A stretch of DNA of 12,068 nt from Beroe ovata (GCA_946803715.1 CAMPET010000371.1:39906-51973), one strand, 5' to 3'; counted from the stretch's first letter, positions 1-8,908 are shown. The notes: generated by a model from the sequence alone, not told the origin. Program-made: numbers and translations.

Positions 1-457
1 ATCCGATAATCGGTTCCCGAGTTAAGGGCCGACATAGCCCCTAATCCACCCAAATCATGGCATTTTGAGTGAGCATTTGAGGATAGCTTCCAAACGGATA
101 GACCGATTGACTTGAAACTTCTACCATAGCTCCAGGACTATTAGAAACTCGGACAGCCAAAATTTCACGTCGATCCGATAACCGGTTCCCAAGTTAGTGG
201 CCGACATAGCCTCTCATCCACCTAAAGCATGTTAGTTTGAGCGAGAATTTAAGGATAGCTTCCAAACGGATTGACTGATTGACTTGAAACTTCTACCATA
301 GCTCAAAGACCATTAGATACTCAGACAGCCAAAATCTCACGTCGATCCGTTACTTGGTTCCCGAGTTAATGGCCACCATAACCCTTATCCTTCCAAATCA
401 TGCCAGTTTGAGTGAGCATTTGAGAGTAACTTCCAAACGGATAGACCGATTGACTTG
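1..457. repeat. Tandem repeat, 172-bp unit, about 2.65 copies
   Basis: Two full units (1-172 and 173-344) and one truncated unit (345-457) align from start to end. Each begins ATCCG(A/T)TA..CGGTTCCC and carries the shared blocks GGATAGCTTCCAAACGGAT and GATTGACTTGAAACTTCTACC. By eye the copies agree at roughly four positions in five or better. The unit length is close to that of many nucleosome-sized satellites. The array starts at the window edge, so it may extend further left. It stops about 55 bp before the acceptor of the exon at 512, so it appears to lie inside the last intron of the upstream gene. No coding potential is evident. Confidence 0.93.
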
Positions 458-511
458 TCTAAGTCACTGCAACGTACACCTCTCTTGCTGATTTCTCTTC
501 TACATTCCCAG

Positions 512-610
512 GAGTTTGCTGACCGTGAGATTATCAACAAGTTGACAAAGTACATTAACGAGGGCGCTCACTACACCGATCAAACTCCAACTGCAGTCCT
601 AGAGCTCTGA
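512..610 (+). CDS. Terminal coding exon of an unrecognised upstream gene (partial)
   Basis: A pyrimidine-rich tract ending in TTCCCAG (acceptor AG at 510-511) is followed by 32 codons and a TGA stop at 608-610. The frame starting GAG TTT GCT GAC is open to the stop; the frame shifted by one base hits TGA within about ten codons, so a phase-0 intron is favoured. The peptide begins EFADREIINKLTKYINEG and ends TAVLEL. It is charged and probably helical in its first half, with no motif I can assign to a family. The rest of the gene lies left of the window, beyond the 172-bp repeat array. No AATAAA is visible downstream before CUL4, so its 3' end is not defined. The regular acceptor and clean stop make an exon likely; the product is unknown. 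Confidence 0.6.
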   Translation, partial: EFADREIINKLTKYINEGAHYTDQTPTAVLEL

Positions 611-630
611 ATCACGAGTCTATTACAGTG

Positions 631-654
631 ACACGTGAATCTTGAGTCACGTGT
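631..654. promoter_or_regulatory. Inverted pair of CACGTG E-boxes
   Basis: ACACGTGA (631-638) and TCACGTGT (647-654) are perfect reverse complements separated by 8 nt. Each contains CACGTG, the core bound by bHLH/bHLH-ZIP factors. It lies about 20 bp after the upstream stop codon, so in RNA it could also fold as an 8-bp hairpin in the 3' UTR. Which role applies, if any, is unknown. Confidence 0.45.
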
Positions 655-919
655 TTTCGGCACTGACTTATTCGCTTCCTTGCCGCTCCTAACATATAAT
701 GCATCATCCAAGATCGGACCAGGAACCTTTTAAAGCTTAGAATCGATGTGCATGTGGTCAACTTTGAACACGAGTTATTGACCAAGGTTGAGGTCATAAA
801 TGTGTCATCGGTGGTATTCTTAACACATGGTTTATTTATAGGTATCCTTCTTTATTTATAGGTCTTTTAAAAAAATGAGAGCCCTACGGCTGAATCTAAC
901 AACTGTTCGAAGTTGTATG

Positions 920-1180
920 TCTTCAGACTGTCTGTGTATGTCTGCGGCTTTGTGTTTGTGTGTGACGTGTGTGTTTGTTTGTATGAGTTTGAACTATGTG
1001 AGTGCCTGTTTGTCTGTCTAAGTGAGTTCAAGCAAGTGTCTGTCTAGACGTCTTATCCATGTTTATTAACTGCTTTTCAGTATAGTAGCTTTTCTGATGT
1101 TCGAACATGGGCCTCTGTGTTTTTGTCTGTTTCATGCGTGTAGTGTGTTTGTGTATGTTTGTATAGTGTTAACTACCGCA
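920..1180. repeat. TG-rich low-complexity tract
   Basis: This stretch is dominated by TGTGTTTG, TGTCTG and TGTATG words with no fixed period; it resembles decayed (TG)n. A related CT/TG-rich tract occurs in the last CUL4 intron (about 7432-7520). No coding signal was seen. Confidence 0.6.
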
Positions 1181-1490
1181 TGACCAAGTATATTTATTGT
1201 TTAAACACTGATACTCCCCCCTCTCTTTCCTTATGCGCCCGTTTCTAGACAAGAGATAGCATCTTGAAGCGTGGAAAGAAGTAGGACAGTGAATCATATT
1301 TAATAATATTGAGAGGGAATATGATGCAGTGGATCGATCAATGTACCTATTATTTTCTTGAAGATTGAGATATATTGTGAAAGTGTTCTATCGTAATTTC
1401 TATTTATCCACAAACAACCAATTCTCGGAAAGTTTCCTCTTCGACTCGCTATGATTTCTGAGAATTTCCTTATCCATCGTTTCTATTATT

Positions 1491-1530
1491 CAGCCAATCA
1501 TAATGGTTCACGTATTTGATCTAACCAATG
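1491..1530 (+). promoter_or_regulatory. CCAAT boxes at the CUL4 5' end
   Basis: AGCCAATCA (1492-1500) fits the NF-Y consensus, and a second ACCAAT follows near 1523. If they act as promoter elements, transcription would start downstream of them. That would argue for the second in-frame ATG (1560) over the first (1503), which sits between the two boxes. Confidence 0.35.
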
Positions 1531-4500
1531 TAACCTCGTTGCAGAATGACTATGTTTTCATGAGTGAAAAAAGAAAGAGACAATCTTCTTTAGTACAAAC
1601 AAGTTTATCTTTCCAACCAAACAAGCGAACAAAGGTAAGTTAATGATAATTATGCAAAGCTTAATTGGATAATTGACTCGAGATAGATAATCAATTATTG
1701 TACTCGCTCACTTATCGATAATTGGAGACACGCTCATCGACCAATGAATTTGAAGTACGCTCTACGAAATAATGATGAGCCAATTTGATCCATTATGTTG
1801 ACTTTGTTTTGTTGTGTATCAAAGTGTGACTAGTTCGTAGTGATCATGATTGTAAGTCGACATTTCCATGAATTTCTCAAAGTTTTCACCGCATTGAATT
1901 GAAAAGCAATGACACGAAAGACTTTGGGACCCACTCTTTTTACATTTTCCATGTCCCTCCTATAAGCGACCCCGAAACCCAACTCCGACTCAATCAAGAC
2001 CCACTCCACCCTCCTCTTCTCACGTCTTACCTTCCACTCCGCAGGCAGTCGAGGTGAAGTCGAGTGGGAAACACCCGCTCACAGGTGGTGGCATGTCATC
2101 ACGAGGCATACACATCAACCCCACAAACAGTCTCCACAAGTCACAGGGCCCTTCGAGAAAAGTGCAGCCAAAGAAACTCGTTATCAAGAACTTTGGTGAG
2201 TTAACTATGCGAGGATTCCTTGTATTTTCGTCTTGTATTTTTGTTTTGCTTTGATCACCTTAGAAACTATCAATTCGCCATGAACCGTAGATTTCTAGAT
2301 GCCCTTTCATCATACCAAGCGGTTTCATTTTACCTCTCTCTCCCTACTCAAAGAAAATCTCTGTAGAACATCTCAAATCAACACAATTGCAATCAGCTCC
2401 TAATCCCCCACCCTCAGTGGCACACAATTCCCACCAGCCCCTAATCCCCCACCCCTCTTCTCAGTGGCGCCAGTAGTGACTCGGGAACAGCTGGAGACCC
2501 TGTGGACGAGGCTACAGCAGGGACTATCTGATATTCTGCAGACGGGCGATACCAAGAACAAGAGTTCTCTCCTCGATGACGCAGATAACCTCTGTATCCA
2601 TGGCGATCAGATGGTGGGTCTCCTCGCATGCCATGATAAACGATGCAGGGAAAACTAACATTTCTCTGTGTTCAATCCTCGAATTAGATGGAAAAATATA
2701 GAGACGAACGAATCACGATTTTTTGTTCGTTTTGCAATCGGAATATATCTGAACGAACACCTTTTCTCTCTCTCCTAGGACCTCTATCTGAAGATAGAGG
2801 GTGAGGTTAAGAACCATATGGAGCTCTGCAGTGCGGAGCTTGCCAAGAAACAGTTTGCAGACAACACGGCATTCCTGCGGGAACTGGCGGGGATATGGGA
2901 TAGACATTCCAAACAGACAGTGAGTACAATAGAGTGGGTTGGAGTCGGATCTAGAATGGGTCTAGGATGGATTTAGAGGGGTTGAGGGTAGATGAGGGCC
3001 AGGGGAGTGGTGTGGTGGCTTGTTAGGGTGTGTTTGCGCGAATTAGAGATCGATAAGTTGCTGTCACTTACCTTAATTTTTCAGTATCTTATCAGAAATA
3101 TCTTCAACTATTTGGAGCGGCGATATGTTGTGTTATCACACAAACAGCTTCTTCCTCTTTGGTATGGAGATTACGGAAATCTTTCTAGATCTCAATGCAT
3201 CTGGGAGACTGGAATTCCCATTGATCTTCTCAAACCTGATCCACTAATTCTCTGTGTCTCAGGGAAATGGGTGCAGCAGCGTTCAGAAGGGAGTTGATGT
3301 GTGTCAACAAGGTGTCAAGTCGATGCGTCGATGCTATTCTCGCTCTTGTTGAACAAGAAAGGTAAGATAACTAGATAAGATTGGGTAACAAGAGAATGAA
3401 AGTTCAACCGAATGAATTGCGTGATCGACGTAGTCTTCAGTCTCCAATAGATGGGGGTGTTAGGCGTTAGCGTTATACCTATCACGATTGCAGATTTTTT
3501 GGACCTTTACTATGAAGTTGAAATACCTTACCCCGTCAATTTGAGACAGAGTAGTAGTTATATTTCCTCACTGTGACGTCACTCAGGTGCGGTGATGACA
3601 TAGACAATACCCTTCTCAACGAAATCATCACGATGTTACGCAAACTCAACATGTACACCAGTGATTTCGAAACACCCTTCCTGGATCAGACCAATGAGTT
3701 TTACAGGGTGAAGGGAGAGTTACAACTCAATGATAACACCGTGAGTCAGAGGAGGAGGGACCGAGAAAAAGGGTTAGGGGGTTGGGTTTATGCCTTTCGG
3801 GTTTTGAGCTTACAGAAACCTGGATTAGTTCTCAGATTTTTTCTTGAATTTCTAAGATTTCATAGCAGACCAGTGATCACGTCGGGGTTTTGCCTCTAAC
3901 TATCACATAAATCTAAAGGTATCATTTTTTCAGGTACCGGTGTATCTGCATTACGTTACAAAATGCATATCAGACGAGGAAAGGCGGCTCAGGCTATACT
4001 TAGGTGAGGAACAGTGTGTGAAGTAGATGAAATGGTTCTCATTCTTGTCTAGCATTGATCACAGAATTCGCAGTTCACTTTCCAATTCTCAATCCTCCTT
4101 ATCATTGACACTTATTAACATTGACACCAATTATACAGTAATTATAACAGCAGTTATTTAATTCATTGTTCAGGAAGTTCCTCCAAACGACCACTCATCA
4201 AGACTGTTGAGACCAACCTGATCGGGAGTCATGTCACAGCTCTCCTTGAGAAAGGTAACTCATCTGTTAATTGTACCTAGTAGCTTAGGAGTTAGTATCT
4301 AGTACCTAGTGGTACCTGCTGGTACTAACCTCTAATGGGTTAGTACCTAGTACCTACCTATTAGCTCAGTAGGTATAGATTATTGTTAGAGGATACCTCT
4401 AACGATTATCTAGCTTCTGCATCCCAAAATTGTCGATACTCAGTTTCGATACTCAGTAGTGGGAGATTAAGCTACGATGTGAGAAATCTCACTTCATGTT

Positions 4501-7500
4501 ATACTCAGTCACATTCTCCAGGTTTCGACAGCATGATGGATGAGAAACGCTTCAGTGACCTGCAGACATTGTACAGTCTACTAAACAGAGTTTCAGAGGG
4601 TTCCTACCACATGTGCTTCTTCCTTTACACTTACATCAAGGTCGGTACTTTCAAATGCGATCAATGATCCTAGCTCGATTACAGTACTCAAAAACTCAAC
4701 TTGACTCAATTAGCCCCTCATGAAATTCGCATTTACTATCGGCTCTATTAACTGATACCTCTTGATAGAATTCTCAGAAATAGTGATAAATATACAATGA
4801 AAATATGATATTACCTCAAAGGTCCCGCTCCTTCATAATAACGCTAATATCATCTGATTGTCCCAGAAACGAGGCCAGGAGATAGTAATGAACCCAGAGA
4901 AAGATAAGACAATGGTACAAGAGTTGCTCGAGTTCAAGAGTAACATCGATAATATCATAGCTTCATCCTTCAATAGTGAGGACTGTGTCGACGTGAATAA
5001 GGTAGGCGGTGAAAGGTTGATTAGTTAATAAGCTAATCGATAAGTTGTCGTGATTGATCGACTGTAAGACTGTTTAGACTTGTATGTATTGATATCGCCA
5101 CATGACATCCCTACAGAAAGCATTTGAGGAGTTTATCAACAAGCGACCTAACAAGCCTGCTGAATTGATAGCCAAGTTTATTGACGGGAAACTGAGGAGT
5201 GGCAATAAGGAGCAGACTGAGGAAGAGTTAGAGGAGATGTTGGATAAAGTCATGGTCCTATTCAGGTGGGTCAGAGGTTCAGGCAGGTCAGGGGTTTAGG
5301 TGGGTCAAAGGTTTAGGTCCGTCAGAGGTTTAGGTGGGTCAGAGAATTACGTTGAATAACGTGTTGGTTTAGGTGAATAAGAAGTTGATGTGGGCGAGAG
5401 GTTAAGGTGGGTCATTGGTTAAGGTGGGTTGCCGATTTCAGTGGACCAATCACCCCAGTTTCTCTTGATCATCTCCATTCCTCCAGATTCATTCAAGGGA
5501 AAGACATTTTTGAAGCATTCTACAAGAAGGACCTAGCTAAACGTCTTCTCATGAGCAAAAGTGCAAGCATTGACTCCGAGAAATCGATGCTTGGCAAATT
5601 GAAGCGGGGTATGTGATGATGACATCAAAACTATGTCGATTTTCCGGCTCTGAATACAGAATCTAATGGCTAATACCTATCGTTGCTCGAAAATGTATTA
5701 TCTCGTTTTTTCCGCCACCAAAAGTCACGATTAACCGGTGGCTGTTCCAGAATGCGGAAGCCAGTTCACATTCAAGTTGGAGGGAATGTTCAAGGACATG
5801 GCCGTCTCTAAAGATCTCATGTTGGGGTACAAAGAAAAGGAGGAGCACGATGCTGTCGATTTGGGAGTGACGGTCCTGACAACGGGTTACTGGCCGACTT
5901 ATACTGCCGATAGTGCTATAATTCCACAGGGGGTTAGTTAGTCAAACACAAGGATATGCCCTGTTAAAGACCTTCATTTGGTCGTATAATGATTGACGGT
6001 TGTCAAAACTTTTGGATAATGTTCAATTGGCTCTTGGCCCGCTTCCAACTTCCACCTTTTCCCCCCATCCAGATTTCGGCCCTCCTGGACCAGTACAAGA
6101 CCTACTATCTGAACAAACACAGCGGCCGGAAACTAACTTGGCAGCACTCACTCTCTTTCTGCACCCTGAAAGCAACTTTCGGGGACGGAAATTCAACGGA
6201 GGTGGGTATAATTGAACGATAATTAGGTAATTAAGTGGTGAGGACTGAATTAAGTTGTTAGCAGGCAATTTGTGGCTGCGAGGTGTTAGATTATTAGTTT
6301 GTCAGTCACGAATTCCTGACCGAATGACGTTGACTCGATGAAGGAATAATTGTATGTGCCAGTATTCTTTACCTATAGAAGTATAGAGTATAGAGCTATA
6401 GGTATTAGGTACTATAATAGCTATGAAAGGAATGAACACTTTTTCTCATCAGAGAACTTTTTCTATTCATTCGGGAAATGAACCCTCTTCTTCCCTCCCA
6501 GAGGAAGCTGGACCTAAAGAAGGAACTGAATGTGTCAGTGTATCAGGGTGTTGTGCTCTTCCTCTTCAATAACGCCAACAAACTCTCCTACAGCGATGTG
6601 AAGGAGTCAACTGACATAGGTTTGAGACAACGATAGTTGATAGTATTTATCCCCGGTCTCGCATTGAGAGACAACGATAGTCGGTGAAATTTATCCCGAG
6701 ATTTCCGAAGATTCTGAGAACAAAATAGCCTTATCCAAACGAGATTTATTGGTACTCGCAACCCAAAATCCCAATTTCTAAATCTCCCCCTAAATAAATT
6801 ATCCCCCGGTTGTCATCAATTTCAGAAGAAGAAGAACTCCGTCGAGTTCTCCAATCGCTGGCGTGCGGGAAAGCGCGGGTCCTGAAGAAGATACCTGCTG
6901 GTAAGGATGTTGCCGATACTGATGAATTTGAGTTCAATGCGGACTTCCGACACAAGCTCTTCAAGATTAAGATTAACCAGGTACGAAGAGTTGATGAAGG
7001 AGCAGTTTTTGACGTGTTTCCATGACGTGTCGATAGTTACCGGATGATTGCATTCCAGAACAGCATCGAGAAGTCCACGTTTTGATGAGTTGATTTCCCT
7101 CTAGGTCCAGACAAAGGAAACGGTTGAGGAGAATGTCAGTACAACAGAGAAGGTGTTCCAAGACAGACAATACTTGGTACGTTGTGTTTACAATGACATA
7201 ACAACTTGGGCAACTTGCCAACATCACAGAATACATTGCAATTATTTTCAGGTTGCAATTTCATTCAGGTTTCATCACAACCTCCCCACTTCAGATTGAC
7301 GCTGCCATAGTCCGTATCATGAAGGCCCGTAAGACAATGCAGCATTCTGTGTTAGTGTCAGAGTGTTACAACCATCTCAAATTCCCTATCAAGCCCGTGG
7401 ATCTGAAGAAGAGAATAGAAAGTCTCATTGGTGCGTCTCTCTGTGTGTCTCTGCTGAACTGTCTTGTCTTTTTGTCTCTTTGTTCGTCTAACTCATGTCT

Positions 7501-7625
7501 TTCTGTGTGTGTGTGTCCGTGATCAATTGTAGTCGATCTGTTAATAACTCCTCTCACCCATATTAGAGCGAGACTATGTAGAACGATCAAAGGACGACAA
7601 GAACGTGTACCACTACGTCGCTTAG
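1503..7625 (+). CDS. CUL4: Cullin-4, CRL4 ubiquitin-ligase scaffold, complete, 20 exons
   Basis: Scaffold of CRL4 E3 ligases: the N-terminal half binds DDB1 and its substrate receptors, the C-terminal half binds RBX1. Exons: 1503-1634, 2045-2195, 2465-2613, 2779-2919, 3085-3161, 3263-3361, 3587-3740, 3934-4003, 4174-4254, 4522-4640, 4867-5001, 5117-5265, 5487-5608, 5751-5932, 6073-6201, 6502-6619, 6826-6980, 7105-7176, 7295-7430, 7567-7625. All introns are GT-AG, every junction keeps phase, and the spliced CDS is 2430 nt (809 aa; 790 from ATG 1560). Diagnostic CUL4 stretches seen: KKLVIKNF (exon 2), [13 protein letters not shown] (11), [13 protein letters not shown] (12), [14 protein letters not shown] (13), KLEGMFKDM and GYWPTY (14), NKHSGRKL (15), [12 protein letters not shown] (17), ETVEEN and KVFQDRQY (18), the NEDD8-site RIMKARK (19), C-terminal YHYVA (20). 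Length lies between vertebrate CUL4A and CUL4B as I recall them. Two in-frame starts are possible: 1503 has a strong context (A at -3, G at +4); 1560 follows a possible acceptor at 1544. Identity is secure; the start is not. Confidence 0.97.
1569..1580 (+). other. Basic KRKR cluster, possible nuclear localisation signal of CUL4
   Basis: Residues 23-26 of the long form (4-7 of the short form) are KRKR, followed by a Ser/Gln-rich stretch and a second basic group, NKRTK, at the end of exon 1. CUL4B-type cullins carry a basic N-terminal NLS and work on chromatin, so a nuclear signal is a reasonable reading, by inference only. Confidence 0.45.
1635..2044 (+). other. CUL4 intron 1 (410 bp)
   Basis: It runs from AAAG|GTAAGT to CCGCAG|GCAGTC. 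It is the longest CUL4 intron, with an AT-rich first half (several ATAATTG/CAATTAT words around 1666-1726) and a long pyrimidine-rich approach to the acceptor from about 1950. The AG at 2043-2044 is chosen over the one at 2047-2048, because the latter reads into TGA within three codons. No other gene is seen inside. Confidence 0.85.
2400..2464 (+). repeat. Duplicated 3' splice site in CUL4 intron 2
   Basis: The acceptor region occurs twice, 47 bp apart. CCTAATCCCCCACCCTCAG|TGGC ends at 2417, and the version used, CCTAATCCCCCACCCCTCTTCTCAG|TGGC, ends at 2464. Both place TGGC first in the exon. Only 2464 keeps the CUL4 frame; the upstream AG adds 47 nt and reads into TAG shortly after the normal exon start. 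Confidence 0.75.
3574..3581. promoter_or_regulatory. CRE palindrome TGACGTCA next to the exon 7 acceptor
   Basis: A full 8-bp CRE consensus lies 5 bp before the CAG acceptor of CUL4 exon 7. Its position inside a polypyrimidine tract makes a transcriptional role doubtful; it is recorded as a motif only. Confidence 0.2.
4262..4380 (+). repeat. TAGTACCTAG-type low-complexity repeat in CUL4 intron 9
   Basis: Words such as TTAGTATCTAGTACCTAG, GGTACCTGCTGGTACTAA and TTAGTACCTAGTACCTA recur directly and inverted across about 120 bp. The stretch is built from TAGTACC and GGTACTA and could fold on itself. Similar short words appear near 6395 and 10281. Confidence 0.6.
5264..5430 (+). repeat. 17-bp minisatellite in CUL4 intron 12, overlapping the donor
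   Basis: AGGTGGGTCAGAGGTTY-like units start at 5264, 5281, 5298, 5315 and 5332, exactly 17 bp apart. After a degenerate stretch with a unit-like AGGTGAATAA at 5371, two more start at 5405 and 5422, again 17 bp apart. The first unit spans the exon 12/intron 12 boundary, so its AG|GTGGGT is the true 5' splice site. The units at 5298, 5332, 5405 and 5422 carry the same AGGTGGGT. Confidence 0.9.
6073..6201 (+). other. CUL4 exon 15, RBX1-binding region
   Basis: Residues about 588-630 include [11 protein letters not shown] and the strand [14 protein letters not shown]. In solved cullin-RBX1 structures the corresponding part of the cullin C-terminal domain pairs with the N-terminal strand of RBX1, which recruits the E2. 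The segment is full length with no gap, so RBX1 binding is expected to be retained. Confidence 0.6.
6202..6501 (+). other. CUL4 intron 15 (300 bp)
   Basis: It runs from GAG|GTGGGT to CTCCCAG|AGG. It contains a TATAG/GTATAG-rich stretch (about 6376-6424) that is partly self-complementary. No gene or RNA is recognised within it. Confidence 0.8.
6622..6707 (+). repeat. Degenerate tandem duplication in CUL4 intron 16
   Basis: TTGAGACAACGATAG...TTTATCCCC near the donor is repeated about 40 bp later as TTGAGAGACAACGATAG...TTTATCCCG. It is a local two-copy duplication with substitutions and a short indel, and it leaves the exons untouched. Confidence 0.65.
7322..7324 (+). other. CUL4 neddylation lysine codon (K755)
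   Basis: The AAG codon in the context IVRIMK-ARK (exon 19) matches the conserved lysine of the cullin winged-helix domain that receives NEDD8. This switches CRL4 on and is reversed by the COP9 signalosome. Numbering is from the ATG at 1503 (736 from the ATG at 1560). Confidence 0.9.
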
Positions 7626-7660
7626 CAACCGGTTGCTTCTCCAAATGTTGCCATAGCAAC
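7617..7660. promoter_or_regulatory. X-box (RFX-type) motifs at the CUL4 stop codon
   Basis: GTTGCCATAGCAAC (7647-7660) matches the RFX consensus GTNRCC(0-3N)RGYAAC at every defined position. Just before it, AGCAACCGGTTGCT (7624-7637) is a perfect 14-bp palindrome of two diverging half-sites. GTCGCTTAGCAAC (7617-7629) fits the looser RYYNYY-N-RRNRAC form across the stop codon. X-boxes usually lie in promoters, notably of ciliary genes. Here the site lies at a 3' end with no downstream gene for about 2.8 kb, so the role is unclear. Confidence 0.4.
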
Positions 7661-8391
7661 GACACTTCGACATCAGCTCACGTTTGTGGGAACTTCAGAG
7701 AGACTTTTGAACAAACTTCTAAAGTTCAAAACAAGAGAAAAAACGAATGTTCTTGAGAAAGGATGATATAATGACCGTGGGAATCGTGGGAAAAATTGGG
7801 TTTATTTATTATTGTGGATTGATGGGATTTTCCTTAAAAACTGGATAAAGGAGTACTCTAGACGGTCAAAGCGATAAGACGTTCCTCCTGAATACTTAGT
7901 CTTTGTTAGTTATATTATTTGTACTTTTATAATATTCATTGTATACCAACGCATATGGGTAGCAAAAGTCATTTGTTCATGGCATCATAATCTGCGATCA
8001 AACAATTTGGTTTGCGAAAATTTCTATCAGGGTGATTCGTTCCTTGGTTAGGTATCGCGATCCGGTATTCATAGATATTTTTCTCAGAAGATAATTGATT
8101 TTTAATAAGTTATTATATTTAATTTGGCTGATTTGAAATAAAATGTATCATTATTTTTAAAAACAAATCCTTGACAATCGTATCTGCCAAAACTATCCCC
8201 ACCAAAAGTTTACTTATTCTCTTATTGAAGCCCGAAACTGGAAAGAGTGTCATACAGATTTTCAGAGGTACCTACTTTTCGCAATGGTTTTGTTCAACCT
8301 ATGATGAATGCTGTACTATCAACTTTCATGTTAATTGGAAATTTCTTACCATTCCCGGTTGCTTTTTACTTGAATCATTTTCCATTAACGC
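7626..8391 (+). other. CUL4 3' UTR and flank
   Basis: No further coding exon is supportable. The stretch becomes increasingly AT-rich to about 8160 and holds the X-box cluster and one AATAAA. From about 8166 to the tandem array the sequence is unremarkable single copy. A 126-codon frame here has no ATG-led, family-like character. Confidence 0.6.
8137..8142 (+). terminator. Polyadenylation signal AATAAA for CUL4
   Basis: AATAAA in an AT-rich stretch, about 510 bp after the CUL4 stop and followed by A/T-rich sequence. It is the only canonical AATAAA I find between the stop and the tandem array, so it is the best candidate for the transcript end. An earlier GATAAA near 7845 is a weaker alternative. 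Confidence 0.55.
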
Positions 8392-8611
8392 AACTCACAA
8401 ACGAGAAGGAAGTGTGATTTTCACCAATTTCCCGATGAAAATTCTTCCGGATTCGGATTCTACGTCAAAAATTAAGCCAGAAACACTTATTTTCACTATG
8501 TCTACGGATAGAAAAATTTTTCCGGTTTTCCATCCAGGTGTGTCCCATTGATTTCCGTTTTTTGTACCTATTGCTTCCTATGGGTTTGAAATCGTGATTT
8601 GGGCGTGGCTT

Positions 8612-8663
8612 TACAGCAAGTATGAACCCTTCACGATCATAGAATCAGTTGATACTTGCAGTA
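8612..8663. other. Hairpin in array copy 1
   Basis: TACAGCAAGTATGAAC (8612-8627) pairs with GTTGATACTTGCAGTA (8648-8663): 14 of 16 positions are complementary, with a 20-nt loop. The same structure recurs in copies 2 (about 9154-9205) and 3 (9707-9758). Confidence 0.7.
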
Positions 8664-8908
8664 CGAGAGTAGGAGAGATGGTTTGGTGAAAAATTAGTGT
8701 CCTAAGTGCCAGTTAAGTCTTCATTAAAGAGCATCAAAAATGAAGTATAAAAATGTGAGATCACTCGCTTCGATACTGAAATAGGAAATTCGAAGAAAAT
8801 TTTTTCTTCCATTTTCGTGCAAATACCATCAATTCCTATGTATTTTTGGACGCTGAATCGATTCCCGATCGAATTTTGACGTTATCTTGCTCCCCTGAGG
8901 AGCTGTCT

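Larger units (their letters stand above)
611..1502. other. Intergenic stretch between the upstream gene and CUL4
   Basis: No coding exon is supportable. It holds an inverted pair of CACGTG E-boxes just after the upstream stop (631-654), two copies of TTTATTTATAGGT near 832-866, a TG-rich low-complexity tract (about 920-1180), an 8-bp inverted repeat ATCATATT/AATATGAT (1293-1300 and 1318-1325) and a consensus CCAAT box next to the CUL4 start. The upstream 3' UTR and the CUL4 promoter must both lie here, but I cannot place their ends. Confidence 0.6.

Noticed and set aside
1596-1619. PIP-box-like QTSLSFQP in CUL4 exon 1
   Set aside because: A PIP box needs two aromatic residues at positions 7 and 8; here a single Phe sits at position 6.
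2045-2052. Alternative acceptor at 2047-2048 for CUL4 exon 2
   Set aside because: It leads to TCG AGG TGA in the phase set by exon 1, whereas 2045 keeps the frame.
2992-3297. 101-codon open frame in CUL4
   Set aside because: It is intron 4 plus exon 5 read through an unspliced donor; past 3161 the cullin similarity is lost, and it resumes only when the junction to 3263 is made.
7252-7268. 17-nt microexon between TTTTCAG and CAG|GTTTCA in CUL4 intron 18
   Set aside because: Including 17 nt breaks the frame; joining 7176 directly to 7295 restores the conserved QY-x-IDAAIVR sequence.
8171-8551. 126-codon open frame running into array copy 1
   Set aside because: No family motif, no good ATG start, and the frame is not kept in copies 2 and 3 of the same unit, so it is accidental.
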